From Phallusia mammillata (Eukaryota; Chordata; Ascidiacea; Phlebobranchia; Ascidiidae), in assembly GCA_003260075.1 (NCBI GenBank), contig QLIY01000427.1, positions 55,612 to 119,611 of the forward strand: DNA of 64,000 bases. Direction: 5' to 3'. Under the pieces are notes generated by a model. It did no database searches. It was not told the DNA's origin and saw only the letters and a list, made by a program, of their open reading frames with translations. A program made the position numbers and the translations under genes. This document shows positions 12,901 to 27,900 of the stretch, in pieces (position 1 is the first letter of the stretch; each line of letters opens with the position of its first letter).

Positions 12901-15900
12901 AAGCTGGGAACGGATAAATCACAAAACAGATAGCAAACCAAGGTCGTATTATGAAGGTTTAAGTACTTAGCACCCACAGATCTGGAGTTTTCGCTTCCCG
13001 GAAAAACACAAACCGAGGTAAACAAGCAGCTTTGCAATAATACACGCATCGGTTCACACCTAACAAGTTTCCTAGCTCACAGACTGCGGCAAGGCCAAGC
13101 TCATGCCTATCACTTTGCATACGTGCACCTGCAATGCGTGGGAATAGGCTTTCGTTCAAAGAGCTTCAGACGCCTTTTGTTGATATCCGATTTGCAGCCT
13201 TCTTAAATTAACACTGGGCGAACACGAAACGCGTGCACCGAGACGCGGTCATGCAATTACGGCGCGACGGCAATTCGCACTTCCTTAAGGTTACGGATCT
13301 CGACGCAACCGCGACTAAAGCAGCGGAAACGCGGCTCTTCCCACGCCACGCGACTGCTGCCCGGCGCCCATTATGGAGCCACACTCAATTGTGTTGCATC
13401 ATCGCCACTTATTGACCAAATTTGGCGCCAAGGAAACTAGAAAGGACTCTAGGGACCTCTGGTGACCGTTTGTGATCAAAGAGTACAGAAAATGGCACTA
13501 AAATGGAAGTGGGATGTTGTGTACAAACCTAATCAGCTCGCGTACACAAATTTGAAAATTTAACGCTGTTATTAAAACAGAAGAGTAGGAAAAACGTACT
13601 GACAGTTGAAGGACGAAATAGACTTATGATCTCAACTGCATGTCTAAAGTTTCCCGACTTACTTGTTGTTTGAGTTGTTGTACCAGTTTATCTTTTTCCC
13701 GTCTCAGCAAGCAAACCTCTTCAGCGTTCGTCCGTTTACGAGACTGGGAAAGTTCCAAAAGTGCGATGTTTGCATCTTTCTCACTGATTGCCGCTAAAAG
13801 AGCTTGTTGCCTGAAAATAGGCGCAGTTGTAGGTAACCCTTAATTTATTAAGTTAGCTGTAAAACATTTACAAGATCTCTTAGAGCATTTATTACACAAA
13901 ATATTTGGTTAGTGAAATGGAAAAAACATGGAAGCAAAATAGAAAATAGTGTACTGTACAGATTTGTGTACAGATTGATAACTTTGATCTGAAAGTTATG
14001 GTGGAAGTCTAAAGTCATCTACCGTATTTTAATATATACCTATGTAATGGGCATCTTCAGTATTTAAAAACATCAAACAAAGCTACAGAATCGCACACAA
14101 ATTCAAGATGGTGTACAGTTACAGGAAACTTAAATTGACGTTTTGTTGCATAACTTTCACCTCTAAAACTCACCGACCCCACCAATTTAAATTGGAACTA
14201 ACGCTGAATATGACACTGTTGTGAACTTTGATAAACAATTTCCTAAAAACCCAAATTTGAAAGTAGCATATAATTTGCTCACTTGACATCAAGCGCTTCT
14301 TCCAAATGCTTTCTCCTTTCAATCCTCATCTGTTGTATCAACCTCTCCTTCTCGTGGACGGAAGCTTCAGATGCGGTGAGTTTTCCTCCGGTTTGAGCGA
14401 GGATCGCCTTCGTCTGTTCGAATTCTCGGACAAGCTCTTCCAACTATGAAAAAACATTTAAAATCAAAGTAGAGTCCAGCACCAACTAAACTTTTCTGGT
14501 ATTGGGCTTAACTCGTGTCTTGGACATTCTGTTCAAATTCCTATCTTGATGATTTTTGAAACATGTTTCCCGCGGAAAAAAAGTTTATTACTGGTGTAAC
14601 CATTGAAACCAAATTAAGATGGTACGCAGAGGTATGAATAGGAAACGTAATGAGCAAGAGGTTGAAAAATGAATCAAAAAGGATTATTTTCGTTTAACAA
14701 AGAAGTCACCTGTTTTTCCACTTTATGTCTTGCATCCTCCTCCTTGGAGAGAACAATTTCCCTCTCAGCAGTGATGCTGACACTCTCTCGCAGAGCTTCC
14801 TCCAATTCATCGATCCTCTCATCCCTCGTCTTCATTTGACGCTAAACAGGCACAGAAAATTAGGTGAGGCAAATTCATAATTACGCAAAAAATTTTTACA
14901 GTTTAAAACCCCTTTTTGGAAAATGAATTTAGAAAATTTTACATGCACAAAAACATGAGCTCGTAGACCTAGGTTCTATGTTTAGAATATTGGTGAGCTA
15001 ATTCTTTGTATAGCTTACAAGGAGCTTTGCAAGGTCTTTATCCTGGGCTGCTCCCTTCTTCTTCATCTCTTCAATCATCTGAGCGTTAAGGGTTTTAATC
15101 TGACCATTTAAGTCTCGGGTTTGCCTGCAAAGTTTAACACAGACGTTAAATCAATGAAACCAATCAGTTGCAAAACACAAACACCAACTTCTCGAGAGTC
15201 ATTATTTTCTTGTCCTTATTGTGTTTCTCGTTTTCGGTTTCCTTCAAGATTTCAAGCAGTCGATCCAACTCGCCTTGACCCCTTGTTACCTAGGCAACGA
15301 GATTCAAATTTAAAAATCAACAGTCAGTAAAAGGTCATAGGTCATTGACGTCAGTCTCTACCTCCTCTGATTTTTCCTTCAACGCTTTTTCCAATCCTTC
15401 AATCTTCTCTTTGCTTTCCTCTTTCGTTTTCGCTAGAGCGACTGATTGCTGAGTCTGTGTGACAACACAATGATGAAAAAAATCGTCATTGGAGCCAAAA
15501 TTCGCGGGCAGTTAGGCGCATGCAGTTGGTAGTTTGGGGTAAAATTAGTAAATATTAAAAGATGTATGGCAAAAAACTACATAAAGGGGTTAACGCCCCC
15601 CCCCCTTTTTAAAGTGTTTTTATCCGCAAAAAAATGATAGGTTTGTGATATAAGCTAGAAGCATTGCTATGCAAAGCACCTAATGCAGCCACTAAATAAG
15701 TTTTGTTGCATTAAACTCAAAACAAATTAAACTTCAAAAATTCAGGCACCAGCAAATCCAAAGATTTGTATTCAAAGTTCAAGATTAATTGTAGAATTAG
15801 AAGATTTTCAAACAAAATTCTCAACCATTCCACCCAAAAGTAAAAAAAAACAAGCAAATTTTGCTACTGCTGTAGTTGCAAGTAAGCATGTAAGTAAAAG

Positions 15901-18900
15901 TAAAACAAGCAAAAAATTAGCCGGGCAGCAGTGGCAAGGCAGTCTTACCTGATTTTCTTCATGTTCTTCGGAGGCCTGCAAACCAACCGGTTAATACACA
16001 TAGCTTACTATTCTTGAACCCAGTCAAATCAAATGTTTTGACATAGAAAGCAACATGTACAAAAGCAATACAGCAAAAAGGGAACCCCCCCCCCACCAAC
16101 CGGTTAATACACATAGCTTACTATTCTTGAACCCAGTCAAATGAAATGTTTTGACATAGAAAGCAACATGTACAAAAGCAATACAACAAAAGGGGAATAT
16201 GGACGTAAATAGTAACCAAGCTCAAGACATGTTGGACGCATTCAGTTCGAAATGAGGAACGCTTAACAATCGCCGACGATATTACTACCATTGTTGTTGC
16301 AAGCTAATTGTATAAAATATGAAAAAAATACCACTTTTGCGAGACGCAAGAAAGCTAAATCATATAAGGGTTGTGGATTACAATTTACTTGACAGAAAAC
16401 ACAGCAGTTGCGGCAAAAATTGGTTGGTGGTGTAAAGAAATGCCCGACGGGTACAAAAGATGTTTAAAAAACACACAAACACTATTAAACGTTTGAATCT
16501 AAAGCATTTAAAATCCCGAAAGTGTGTAGCTTGGTTGAGAATGTCAGTGAAAGAAAATAGTTCGATCATATACAAACCTTTTTGAGTTGTGACGTCAACC
16601 TGCCGACCTCTTCAGTTTTTTGTTGAAGTGAGATTTCGATTTGCTTCATCTTCGAGTCTTTCTTGAGACTGGATGATGCCAGGGATGACGCGTGCTCCTG
16701 GACTTCACTTAGAGATGTCTGAAAATGAAAATTTAAAACATTGCAATCCTTCCAATCTCATTAACAATAGCTACAAAACTTAGTTCGCTCCGTAAAAGGT
16801 TAGTAAAAGGATTTTTTTCAAAGGTCTTTAGAATTTGGTAAATTAAAACGCACAAAAAGATAAACTAAAATTACTAAATCATTCAAAAGTGATTTTTTTA
16901 ATAACATAGGTTACAGTCATTGACGAATTGTGATATTCCTCATTCGATGAGCATAGAATGAGCACAAAAGCTTTCTGGAAAACAATTGCTACCTGGCCCC
17001 CCCCCCCCTGGTCTGCATAGACGCCTCAGGGCTGATCCCAGTTATGAATTTATGTGCATCTTAACTAAATCATTCAAAAGTGATTTTTTTTAATAACATA
17101 CGTTACAGTTATTGACGAAGTGTGATATTCCTCACTCAATGTGCATAGAATGAGCACAGAAGCTTTCTGGAAAACAATTGCTACCTGGCTATACTAATTT
17201 GAAAGTTACCTCTTTTTCTGCAAGATTCTTTTGTAAACCTTCCAGTCTCTTCTCAAGCGCTCTTTTGGCTTTTTTCAGATCATCCACCTCTTCTCGGAAC
17301 TTGTCCTCCGCGGATTCTTGCGAGGAGCGGAGACGTTCGATGACTTTGTCCTATAAAGGTAAAAAAGGCCTATTTCATTTCAACTGTTAAACACAGCTTA
17401 ACATGAGAAGGGGCGACAATTTAAGCTAGGTGTTCTTCTTCACGCCACCGCCAAATTTATATATTTGGCACAAAATGCGTTTTCCCTCAAACATAAATTT
17501 GAAGAACAAATATGTATTGTATCATCACATTGTGTACAACCAATCAAATTTAATAAACACCCAGAAGAGGGCGCTACCGGACAAGTTAAAAAAACTCTGG
17601 TTAAAACAACACCTGTTATATTTTCCAACAAGATGCAAAATATAACTGCATTTTTTGGTATTTATTTCGAACCTTTTCTGTCAAGGCTTCCTCCATAGTG
17701 GAGAGGGCGGAATCACTGGTGGACGAGTCCTGCTGTAACGCACTCATTCGCTCGCTGTTGGCGGTAATCTGACGATCTTTTTCTCGAACCACTTCCGCTA
17801 AGCTCTCAATCTGCAAAACGTGGGTTAGATAAAGGTTTCTGCGAAGAAAAATACTACACAGCGCAAAAAGATATTAATGGACGAAAGTTTAGGACAAACA
17901 CAACGTATGTTGCATGAGGTTACTTTATACGCTTTTAATTAGACAGAAGTTCTTTGATTTTCAAAAAAGGCATAGTTTGGTCTGGCTTGAACCGTAGTCC
18001 CCCCCCCCTGACGATCTTTTTCCCGAACCACTTCCGCTAAGCTCTCAATCTGCAAAAAACATGGGTTAGTTAAAAGTTGTTGTGAGAACAATACTACACA
18101 GCGCAAAAAGATATTAATGGGCGACAGTTTAGGACAAACACAACGTATGTTGCATGAGGTTACTTTATACGGTTTTAATTAGACAGAAATTCTTTTGATT
18201 TTCAAAAACGGCATAGTTTGGTCTGGCTTGAACCCTAGCATAATGTCACAATTAGTTACAACTCGATTTCGAAACTTTTTGGACCTTTTTATGAAGGACT
18301 GCAATCTTTCGATCTTTGACATCCAAAGTGTCTCGAAGGTGGGAGAGTTCGGATCCATTACTGCTCCTCTCCTCCTGGAGGCGAGCAAGATGCTCCTGCT
18401 TCTGATCAATCACCTGCTGCTTCTCATCCAGCCGCGTGCGGAGAGAATCAACCTGGTGAAAGGTAAAATTAAGTCTGAAGGCGTAATTTAAAGAAGGGCT
18501 TCTAAACCTGCTATCCCATTGCCAACTTTTACACAGTGTATAACCAAGTGTTGCTCATCCTTCAAGGCGTCTTGTATAGGACGTCGAAACGTCGATTGTT
18601 TACAATAAAACTGCTGGATGGGCAATACTTGGTTATACACTGTGCCTGACAGCAATTGCCTATTTTACACAGTGTGTTGAACAAAACGATTACCCAAACG
18701 TAATCTGATGTATATTGTACTCCTAGGCTTGTACTACCCATCAAATTCAAAAGGGCGGCAGTAGCAGCTAGCTAACAACGTGCTGGCAATAAACTATAAA
18801 TTAGAGTTTTAGAGAATTAGAGAAACAGTTAATGACGCAGAAAAACTGAGAGCAATCCTATGCAGCAAATAACGTTTAAACAGCAAATAACGTTTAATTG

Positions 18901-21900
18901 AAATTGAAGCATTAAGTATATACAGTATCAGTTAGTTACTAGTTTAAGGCAAGTATTCAATTTAACGCCTAATAAGGAAAATTACAACTTAGCTCAATAT
19001 CGTACTTTGTTCTTGAATACAGAAAACAAGACAAGTCTGTTTGATTAAAATACGAAACACGACTTCATCCCAAGGCTAAAACCTTAGAATATTCAGTGTA
19101 TTGTCACAATATCCTTAACACCTATAATTCCTGAAATATCGACCGTTCTGTCGAAAAAGCCGATCAAAACCCAAAGGCACCGATCGATCGTTAAAGTGGG
19201 TAAAGCGGGATTTTCCTGGAAATACCAGCTGTAAAATCCACGAACAATAAATCGACAGTGGAAACTTCTTGCCAAACTAAAGTGAGCAAACTAAAGTAGA
19301 ATATCTTGACAAAGCGCTAACGAAACAGAGAACGTTTTAAGGTGTTTTTTTCTTTTATTTATTACCTCCGATTGTAGTATAGCTGCCCTTTGCTCCTTAG
19401 CTGTAAGTGATTCCTTTAGCACATCAATATGCTGTCTGCTGTCCGATTGTTGGTTGTTCAAAGTGTCGAGTCGTGTTTGTAATGAAACCATTTCGGTCTC
19501 TTTCTTCTGAAGATCCGACTTCAGTTGTTCAATCTGCCAATACAAGGTTTTCTTGTGTTTTTTTGTAATTTTCACGTTCTTTTACATTTTAAACCAATAC
19601 TTCTCGTTTTTGTTTCAAATTTTAAAATCCAGCGGTGACAATAGGCTGTCGAGTCAAAAAAACAGATGGCACACCTACAATGACTATATCTGCCAGTCGC
19701 CAAAGTTTAATCTGAATCCCTCAAATTATTTTTGGCAAAAATAGACGCACAAAAACTTTGAACAATACTCTGTGAACATTTTTATTTCACAGCCATTGCT
19801 GCAAAACTAAAACAGTAACGCTGTTAAATATGTGCAATAACAATTGTCGAAATTCGTCCTACCTTGGTCTTCATAAAGTTGGAGTGACTTTTATAAACTT
19901 CCAGTTGTTTGATTTCCTCTTGCCTCTCAGCACTGTTCATCGCACCATCGCTCCTCACTAGATTCAGCTCGTCTTCCAATTCGTGGATTATTCGTTCCAG
20001 CGACGCGATTTTTGTATCCTATGACAAGGTTGTGTTTAATAGCATTTATGTGAAATGTGTGTCATATAGTGCACGAAAACATTGTTTAGTGTAGTTGAGT
20101 AGTTTTCCAAAAGGCGTGGAGTTTTCGTATGTTCATGTATGCCAACGGTCAAATTCAAATTGTCACTGTTTATTTCGCTGTATACAAACGAAAACGATTA
20201 ATTGGGACTCAGATTAACCGAATACCCTAATTAACCGGCTTGCGATTAACCGGCTTTGTCTGGGTTACAAACACGCTAAATTACCTTTATATCAAGGATG
20301 GATTGCATTGCTTTAGTTTTCGACGCCGAATCATCGTAAACGTCTGCTTCCTGCAAAAAATTAAAATGCCGTGATAATCACCGCTAGATGGCAGCATCAA
20401 AACCAATAAAAACCGTTTTTTATTTCATAACGTTTGTATATCACACAGAGTTCTTTAATCTTGCACTAAAATTGCTTTTTGCTACATATTTTTATGCCAC
20501 TCTTTTTAATGTGTACCAATTATGTTATTAATTCGTGGTCCACAAATTCAAATGCATCTAATTACACGAAAGTGAAAACACCAAATCAGACCCTATATTT
20601 TTTTGGTTTTACAAAACAAATGCATTATAAGCATCATCAGAGTCTAAAAAACAAAAATATGTAGGAACGGGATGAAGCCAAATGACTGAACCGTCGCAGT
20701 TCTTTTCTTTACTTCCAAGGGGATTTTATTAATAAGGAAAGATTATTTACATATCTAAGTACGGGTTTGGGAAAATCTCACCATTTTCATCTTCTGCAGT
20801 TCTCGTGTCTTTTCGCTCAGCAACATATCAGTGTGGGCGAGGCTGCTTTCATAATCGGCAACTTGTACACGAAGTGCGTCCATTTCCACTGATGCCACAA
20901 CACTCGAATCGTCGGATTTCGAAAGGCCTGGAAACATGCAACGAAATATATTAAAAATGGGAAACAAATACAAAGGTTAAAATTTGCAAAACGCAATTAT
21001 ATAGAAACATATTATTTTACGCATTGAAACGCATTGTTACGAACAGATCGCCTTAGTACTGTTTGGGTGTCATACATCGCTTAAGTATAGGTGGCCATAT
21101 ATTTTATCTTTCAATATATTTTATATATTTTATCAAGACGTTGTTAGTACTGTCATCATGATGTTTAGCATATTATGGTCAAATCTAAATCAGATCAAAG
21201 GCCTGCATTTTAAAAGTGTCTCTTATGCATTGAATTGTTATCACAGCAGCTTTAGCCAACAACAGACTTCGAACTCCGATGCCGGAACAACATTGAACGA
21301 GCCAACGGTGCAAAGGCAGAAAGGGTCAAAACGTAATTTCCTCCACATTCACAAGAACCCTGGCACAAGTTAGCGGCAGTTTTGGCAAGCTTTTGTTTAC
21401 AATTTCTTTGAAACCGGGTGTTGCAGAGGCAAAGGGCAAGATATTTTCGATGCAAACGTTTTCTGACTGTGACTGTGTGAAATAAGGTAAGTTTAAACCA
21501 GTGGTCGACCTGATGAGCTAAGCTGACAGAATAACAAGTACATGATCAATTCTACAAGCATTGCCTTTTCATTAATAACACGGGAATGTCCTAAAATTGC
21601 AAATAGCAAGTCGAATAAACCTGCAAAGTATTTGTTTCGGTTACTTTGATATGTACAAGAATGGGCTGAAAAAATAGCCTGAATTAAAGGTCGCGTGCAG
21701 AAAACCCTATTTTATGGACTATCAAAAAAGAACAATTCAAAACACAAAATGGCATGTGTTCATAGGCGTAAACGAGTTGAAAACCATTTATAAGACACCC
21801 AAATCCAAACATGATGCATTATACCTGATGAAACTCAAAAGAATACACCAAAAATCCCTTTGTCAGTTGCACACCCACTTTTCGAAATTAAACAATTTTG

Positions 21901-24900
21901 TGGCAGATATTCAAACAGCAGTGGAAAATCCGATCAATTAAATGAGTAATGCTTACGCGTATTACGCAATACAGAAAGAATTAAAGTTCCCCCCCCCCCC
22001 CCCCCCCCCCCGCGTCACAGATCGGTTCTGGACATCAGCAGTGGGGGAGGGGGTCGATTTAATTAGTGGCTATTAATACGCAATATATTTGTGACGCGTC
22101 CACCAACAGGAAATCACGACACTTACGATTCAGTTACGTGGAAATCGAAATGAGATTTTGAGTTTATAAATAGAACCGAAAATATATTTAATACACCTGA
22201 CGATTAACGTAATAAAGGCCATTTATAAAGTAACACTAATCGTGTGTTTGTTTGGCACAATAGACGTAAACGGGGAGCTAGATGGCAATGAATATGAAAA
22301 GGATTTTTAAAACTTGAAGTTAATGTAATTACAACAAAATAAGTAGGTCGTTGGATGACAAATAATGTTTCGCGGTTTGACGCCAATACAACGTCTTGTG
22401 ATCATGCATTAAGTTACCAAGGCGTTTATGTTTGTTACTCTCAAAATGTTATAAAAATTTTCTAGCGACCACACGCGGCAACCCTATCTGATTGTATTGG
22501 GCAGGTTTGAAAAACCAGGAAAAAAAATGTTTTTTCAATTTCAACTTACTTTGCAAAAATGACTTTCATGAGATCACCAAAAAATTTAGTTGGTCTGAGG
22601 TTTGGACACTGATGTCCACTAAATGGCGAAAAAAAAACAGCCATAATATGTAACTTACCCCCCCCCCATTTCAACTTACTTTGCAAAAATGACTTTCATG
22701 AGATCACCAAAAAATGTAGTTGGTCTGAGGTTTGGACACTGATGTCCACTAAATGGCGGAAAAAAAACAGCCATAATATGTAACTTGTTTGTAGGCAGGA
22801 AACGTTTTTTTGCAACGTCAGGTAAAAAAGCACATGTAAATTATTCGCGCACGTGCCTAAATACTTCGATGACGACTCCCACCAATTTTTTTTTGCCATG
22901 TCACGTGGAGTCAGAAAAAAAATGAAAGCAAAATTTTTGTGCATTTAATACATTTTAGCCTCTTTTACACTCAATATTGTCGTGACAAAGATCACGTGAT
23001 CTAAGTGACACAGATTTAGCGTCTGACGTGACGTCGTAACCCACGTGGTGTGACGTAATAATCTTTGGGAGCCTGAAATTATGGGGCAATTCGTTTATTG
23101 CCGATAATGTGGAAATTTCTCGAACATGTGACACAATGGGTTGTTACGTAATTCTTTATTATAAGTTGGCCAAAATTTGGTCAATTACGTGTAATCCATA
23201 AAATGAATAAACAACATACAAATGCTATTGGTTCGTTAAAACCATGACCATGATCTAACTGTACAAAAAAGCGATTCCGGTTTTAAAAATATGGTCTTTG
23301 AAGACTAGAATTGCTGACAAAGCGTCAATATAACGTGACACAATAAGTGTCCGACACAGCAGGCAGAAAGACCCACAGTAAAAATATGTGGAAAGAAGAC
23401 ATGACAAATATGCATATTAATCCACCCCCCCCCCAAAAAAGCGATTCCGGTTTCTACTTTTACTGAGCAGGGTCAGTTCAATATCACGGTTTTATTCTTT
23501 TAAAATATGGTCTTTTTAGACTAGAATTGCTGACAATGCGTCAATATTCGGTACCCAAAAGATCAATAGAAATGGACTTTTTCATCAAAACGTGACACAA
23601 GAAGTGTCCGACACAGCAGGCAGAAAGACCCACAGTAAAAATATGTGGAACTATGTGGAAAGAAGACATGACAAATATGCATATTAATCTTAAATTCAAC
23701 GATGCTCTCATCTTACCTTTGCACTGCAGCATCTCAAGGAGTTTCCGCACAGATTCGTCCCTCGTATCCAGTGTTTGTCGTTGCGCTTCGATTCTCGTCT
23801 CCATCTCTTCCATAGTTCTCTGCAGTAGTTCGTTCTCTCTCGCCAATCTCTCGTTGTCTTCCTGCAAAACCCTGAAAAACAAAGATGAAGATTTTAAACC
23901 GAGACGAAAACTGTCATTGAGGCGAAAATACAGTATTTTAATAATTCAAACAATAAATATAGAATTGTTGCCAGGCATATTTCATAAACTTTCGTAAACC
24001 CTGATGAAGACGCCCCGTTTTTGAGACGTCAAAACGTCGGATGTTTTGTTTATACTCGCCGGTTAAACAAAGAGAAAGTTTATTAATGAAGCGTTCGACA
24101 AAGCGCTTTCCATGACCACAGGCACTAGACATTAAGATACGTTTCATAATCTGCGATTGCCACAAGACATAAAGAGGCAAGGAACCGCATTAAGATGTCC
24201 TGACAGGCCTAAATAAAGCAAAGAGTGGGGTAGAAAAGTCTTGCCAGAGGTGGGGTCCCATCACCTGACAGAATATATGGACGTCGGCTATGCTATACCA
24301 AATGTGAATGCTTAGCAGACCTGACACAGGTATTAAAACGTAGATGCAATTAACAGTGCATAACAATGGGAAATGTGAAACGCATGAGCAAAGTCGTAAA
24401 AGAATCCTGTCGGTTCACAATAGGATCCAATTGGGTATAGTTTTTTTGTCTTTCAGAAACCCCATAACATTTTTAGGGACGGTTACTTGCCCTTTTGTTG
24501 ATGATGCAACGTTTTAGTGCATTTTGGTCTTGAAATATACTATGCAGTAAGCAAAATAACCTAAGGCATGTAATCACGGCTCGTTATTTTTTCCCTTATA
24601 CAGGGCTATTGAACTTGTGGCTAGTTGTTGATACCATAACAACCCAGTGACAAAGAGCACGGTTTTCGCAGTAACAGATTTCACGTTTAAAAGGCTAGGG
24701 AATTTTTATTTAAGAGATAGTTTGCTCTCAATGACTGAGGATTTTCAAATCTTATCAAAAGCAAAATTTACCACCCGGCAGTGCTGTTTGACAGACGCAC
24801 TGGTCAACTTGTACAAAGATTGCGTCCAACAACTCGGCCCGGCTCAAGGAAGTGACAAGTCTTGGTCAGCGTCCAACTACGTTTGCCGCAAACGCCGGGC

Positions 24901-27900
24901 AAAAGCCTAATTCTTATATGTCTTAAACAAGAGTAAATAAAACTTGTGCAGAATGAAATTACCAGACGCGTCATACCTTTGCATTATATCCATAATATAT
25001 CTCTATTGGACATGTGCCCACTTGGTACAAACAAAATGAAACTATTGACACTTTTTAAAATCAAAAGTGCAAAAATCTCAAATTAAAAAAGGACCTTAAA
25101 TGGTTTGCAACAAGAACTGTATGTACCAAATACGTATTACTTGGGAAAGAACTGAGACAATTCATCAAAAATGTTCATCTACATAATTTACAAGTAGTTC
25201 AAATTACTAAGTGGAAGTGGATGATAGATGGTGGGGCTGCAATATTTTGCCTCAATCGCCGGAAGTCGTCGTACATCTCATCCACAATACTGATGACACG
25301 TCACTTTCATTGCGTCATAACTTTATATTAATGCAAATCACACTATACCGAGAAGTAGAAGTAAATTGCAAACTTGCATATCTATAGATTTTCTTGCATG
25401 TTTCTTGAACGTAGAATATTCACTGAGTGTTTATCCGAACCAGAAAACATGTCTCGCGAAATTTTATGAGATCAGCGAACCGGTTAGCATTACTGGTAAC
25501 TGTCGACACCCCCCCCCCAAAATATGACTTTTGTGATAGAACCGGCTGACAAAAAAAATTGAATCCGACCACTGGAAACAAATGTTGAAATAGTTTGATG
25601 AAAGCAAACTAAAAAAGTTTCAGTAAAATTACTATAGATGTTCCAAAAACTTCCGAAAACTAATTCGAAAATACCCCAAAAAGGTTTGTTAAATTAATTT
25701 TCTATTTTTTACAGTTATTTCGCGCCAAACATCTGTTTAGATATAGAAAGTGTTCCGACATTTGTAGCGCCTATGGGCTTACACACAAACTTCAGTAAAT
25801 CTGTGGAAACAAAATCCCCAGATTTCAAACAAATGTGCGGTGACTGCACAAAAACAAACGTAAGTAAAAAAACACAAACGTAAGTAAAAAAGTCAATTCA
25901 CGAATTCAGTTTTATGCATTTGTCACGATGCGCGTGACCGTCCAAATTATATTAATTTGTAACGGGCCATGACGACTTTCAACGGAGCAAAGGTCAGTAT
26001 AGAAAAAACAAGGATCGCGGCTTAAACATCAGATATGCACGTCGTTTGGGGATTTTGCAATCCAGACGCAATTTACATAGATTTTCGACTTTTATTTAAT
26101 TAGTTATTAATTGAGGATAAACCTAGCGCCAATCTTGCCTGAACAGAGACTATAGGCGGTAATGCGTTAAAACAAAGTTCTGCTTGTGTAAATGTCAGTG
26201 CGTCAATGTACAAGGAAATATTGCATTTTTTAGTTTAAAAAGCGTGTAGGTCTGTCTAATGCTAATAATTGGTTACCGAGAAAAAGCGAAAAAATCAATT
26301 GCATTTCAGAAATATGCTAAACATGGCAACGGTGGCGAAGAAAACACTGGAAAGCCGTCCTGCGTGAACCATAAACCGCAAATTACATGGACGCTGTTGC
26401 ACTGTGACACAAACAACGCAAGAGTGCCAAAACAAACACAACAACAACACGAACCGCTAAACTATAACATTACAGACAAAATTGGGACAAAACACCAGGA
26501 GTTCAACGTGGTTTAGTTTTTACAGGATCATTGCCCCAATACCACTGCATTTTGACATCAATGCTTTGGCTGTACATACGAGTTAACAAGAATTGCGTAA
26601 GTTATAGTTCAGCTGGCAATCATTGCAAGGGTATATTTTACCAGTACGTCCTTTGGATGCTGTTAAGGTGGTCTTGCTTGGGCAATGCTAGTGGTTGTTT
26701 TTATTAAAGAACCCCTATTATCGCAGAATTAATTTTGATCCACAACAAGCATTACAAAATTACAATGAAAACGCCAAATAATGGCCAGCGGTTAGTTCTT
26801 TCGGCCACTAAGCGCACGTAAATTCGCTTATGAAAACGCATTACATCCATTCCTTGCCATGCTATAATGTTACATCTTGGGGCTAGCTGGAAACTCTGAT
26901 AAATGGGGATCTACGATATGTCTTGTTATGTGTTTCTCACTTGTTATTCTTTTGTCCGTTTGCTAAAAAAAAGTTTTAAATTCCCTGGCCTTGACGCGTA
27001 AAAGTATGAAAAGCGACGTTTCTCCGCCAAAAAAAATAATGACCCTTATCACACGAACGGTGGTAATTAGTGACAGAAGCCCGGTGTTGGTAAAGTTGCA
27101 AAAGGTGGTAAAATTGGTTGGATTTAAAATTTAAAAAATGTCCTAGAGCACTTCCCAGCAAAGTATATAATTCTGGTAGATTTTTGGCTCAAAGCACCTT
27201 GTGACGTCAGTGCGCAATGCCGATTCGACTCGATCAACAATTCAGTTTATTTGCTTTGTCTGCGAATGCGTCATAGAAGAGCATCCGTACGTACGCCGTC
27301 GCGTGATTAAATTATTTACCACGTAAAGTTTGCGTGTCACAAATGTGGACTGTTATTTAATGGAAGACAAATTAAAAACACTAGGTGACAAGCAAATTTT
27401 ATTGTTGTTTGCTCTTTACTGTTGTGGATTGTTATTGGGGTTCCCGAATATAACAACAGGCAGTGCGTGGCATGTGCGTATCGCCCTGTGATAGTTTTTA
27501 TTTAAACTTGTAACCTCCTGTGCAGCTGGTATTTGTGAATGTAAAAACACAAATCCTGGACCGAGGCATATCAGAAGACATCAGCTTAATATTAATCGGG
27601 ATCCAGAAAATATTTCGATAACTGTTTCGTTGCATTAAAATATGGGCCATAAAGACAATGAAAATGCAAGTGTCCCATTCAAAGACCCGATTTAAAGGAG
27701 AGAAACAGTTCGACAAAAGGTTATGTAGAGTTTTAATCTAACAAGGAGGAAGGAAGGACAGTTTCAGCTTGTGCCAGATGGAAGGGCATTGATAGTACAA
27801 AAACACAGCAACAGCAAGTGTCATATTATTAATCTTATTTCACTATGTGACTTATGCAAACCCTTTGCACTTCCATCTGGCACGAGCTAAAACTGTTACA

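Larger units (their letters stand above)
10040..13662. other. ERC intron (3.6 kb)
   Basis: It holds a hAT MITE with an N-joined partial copy and a CpG-rich patch. No further exons were seen; the exons on either side join in phase 0. Confidence 0.7.
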
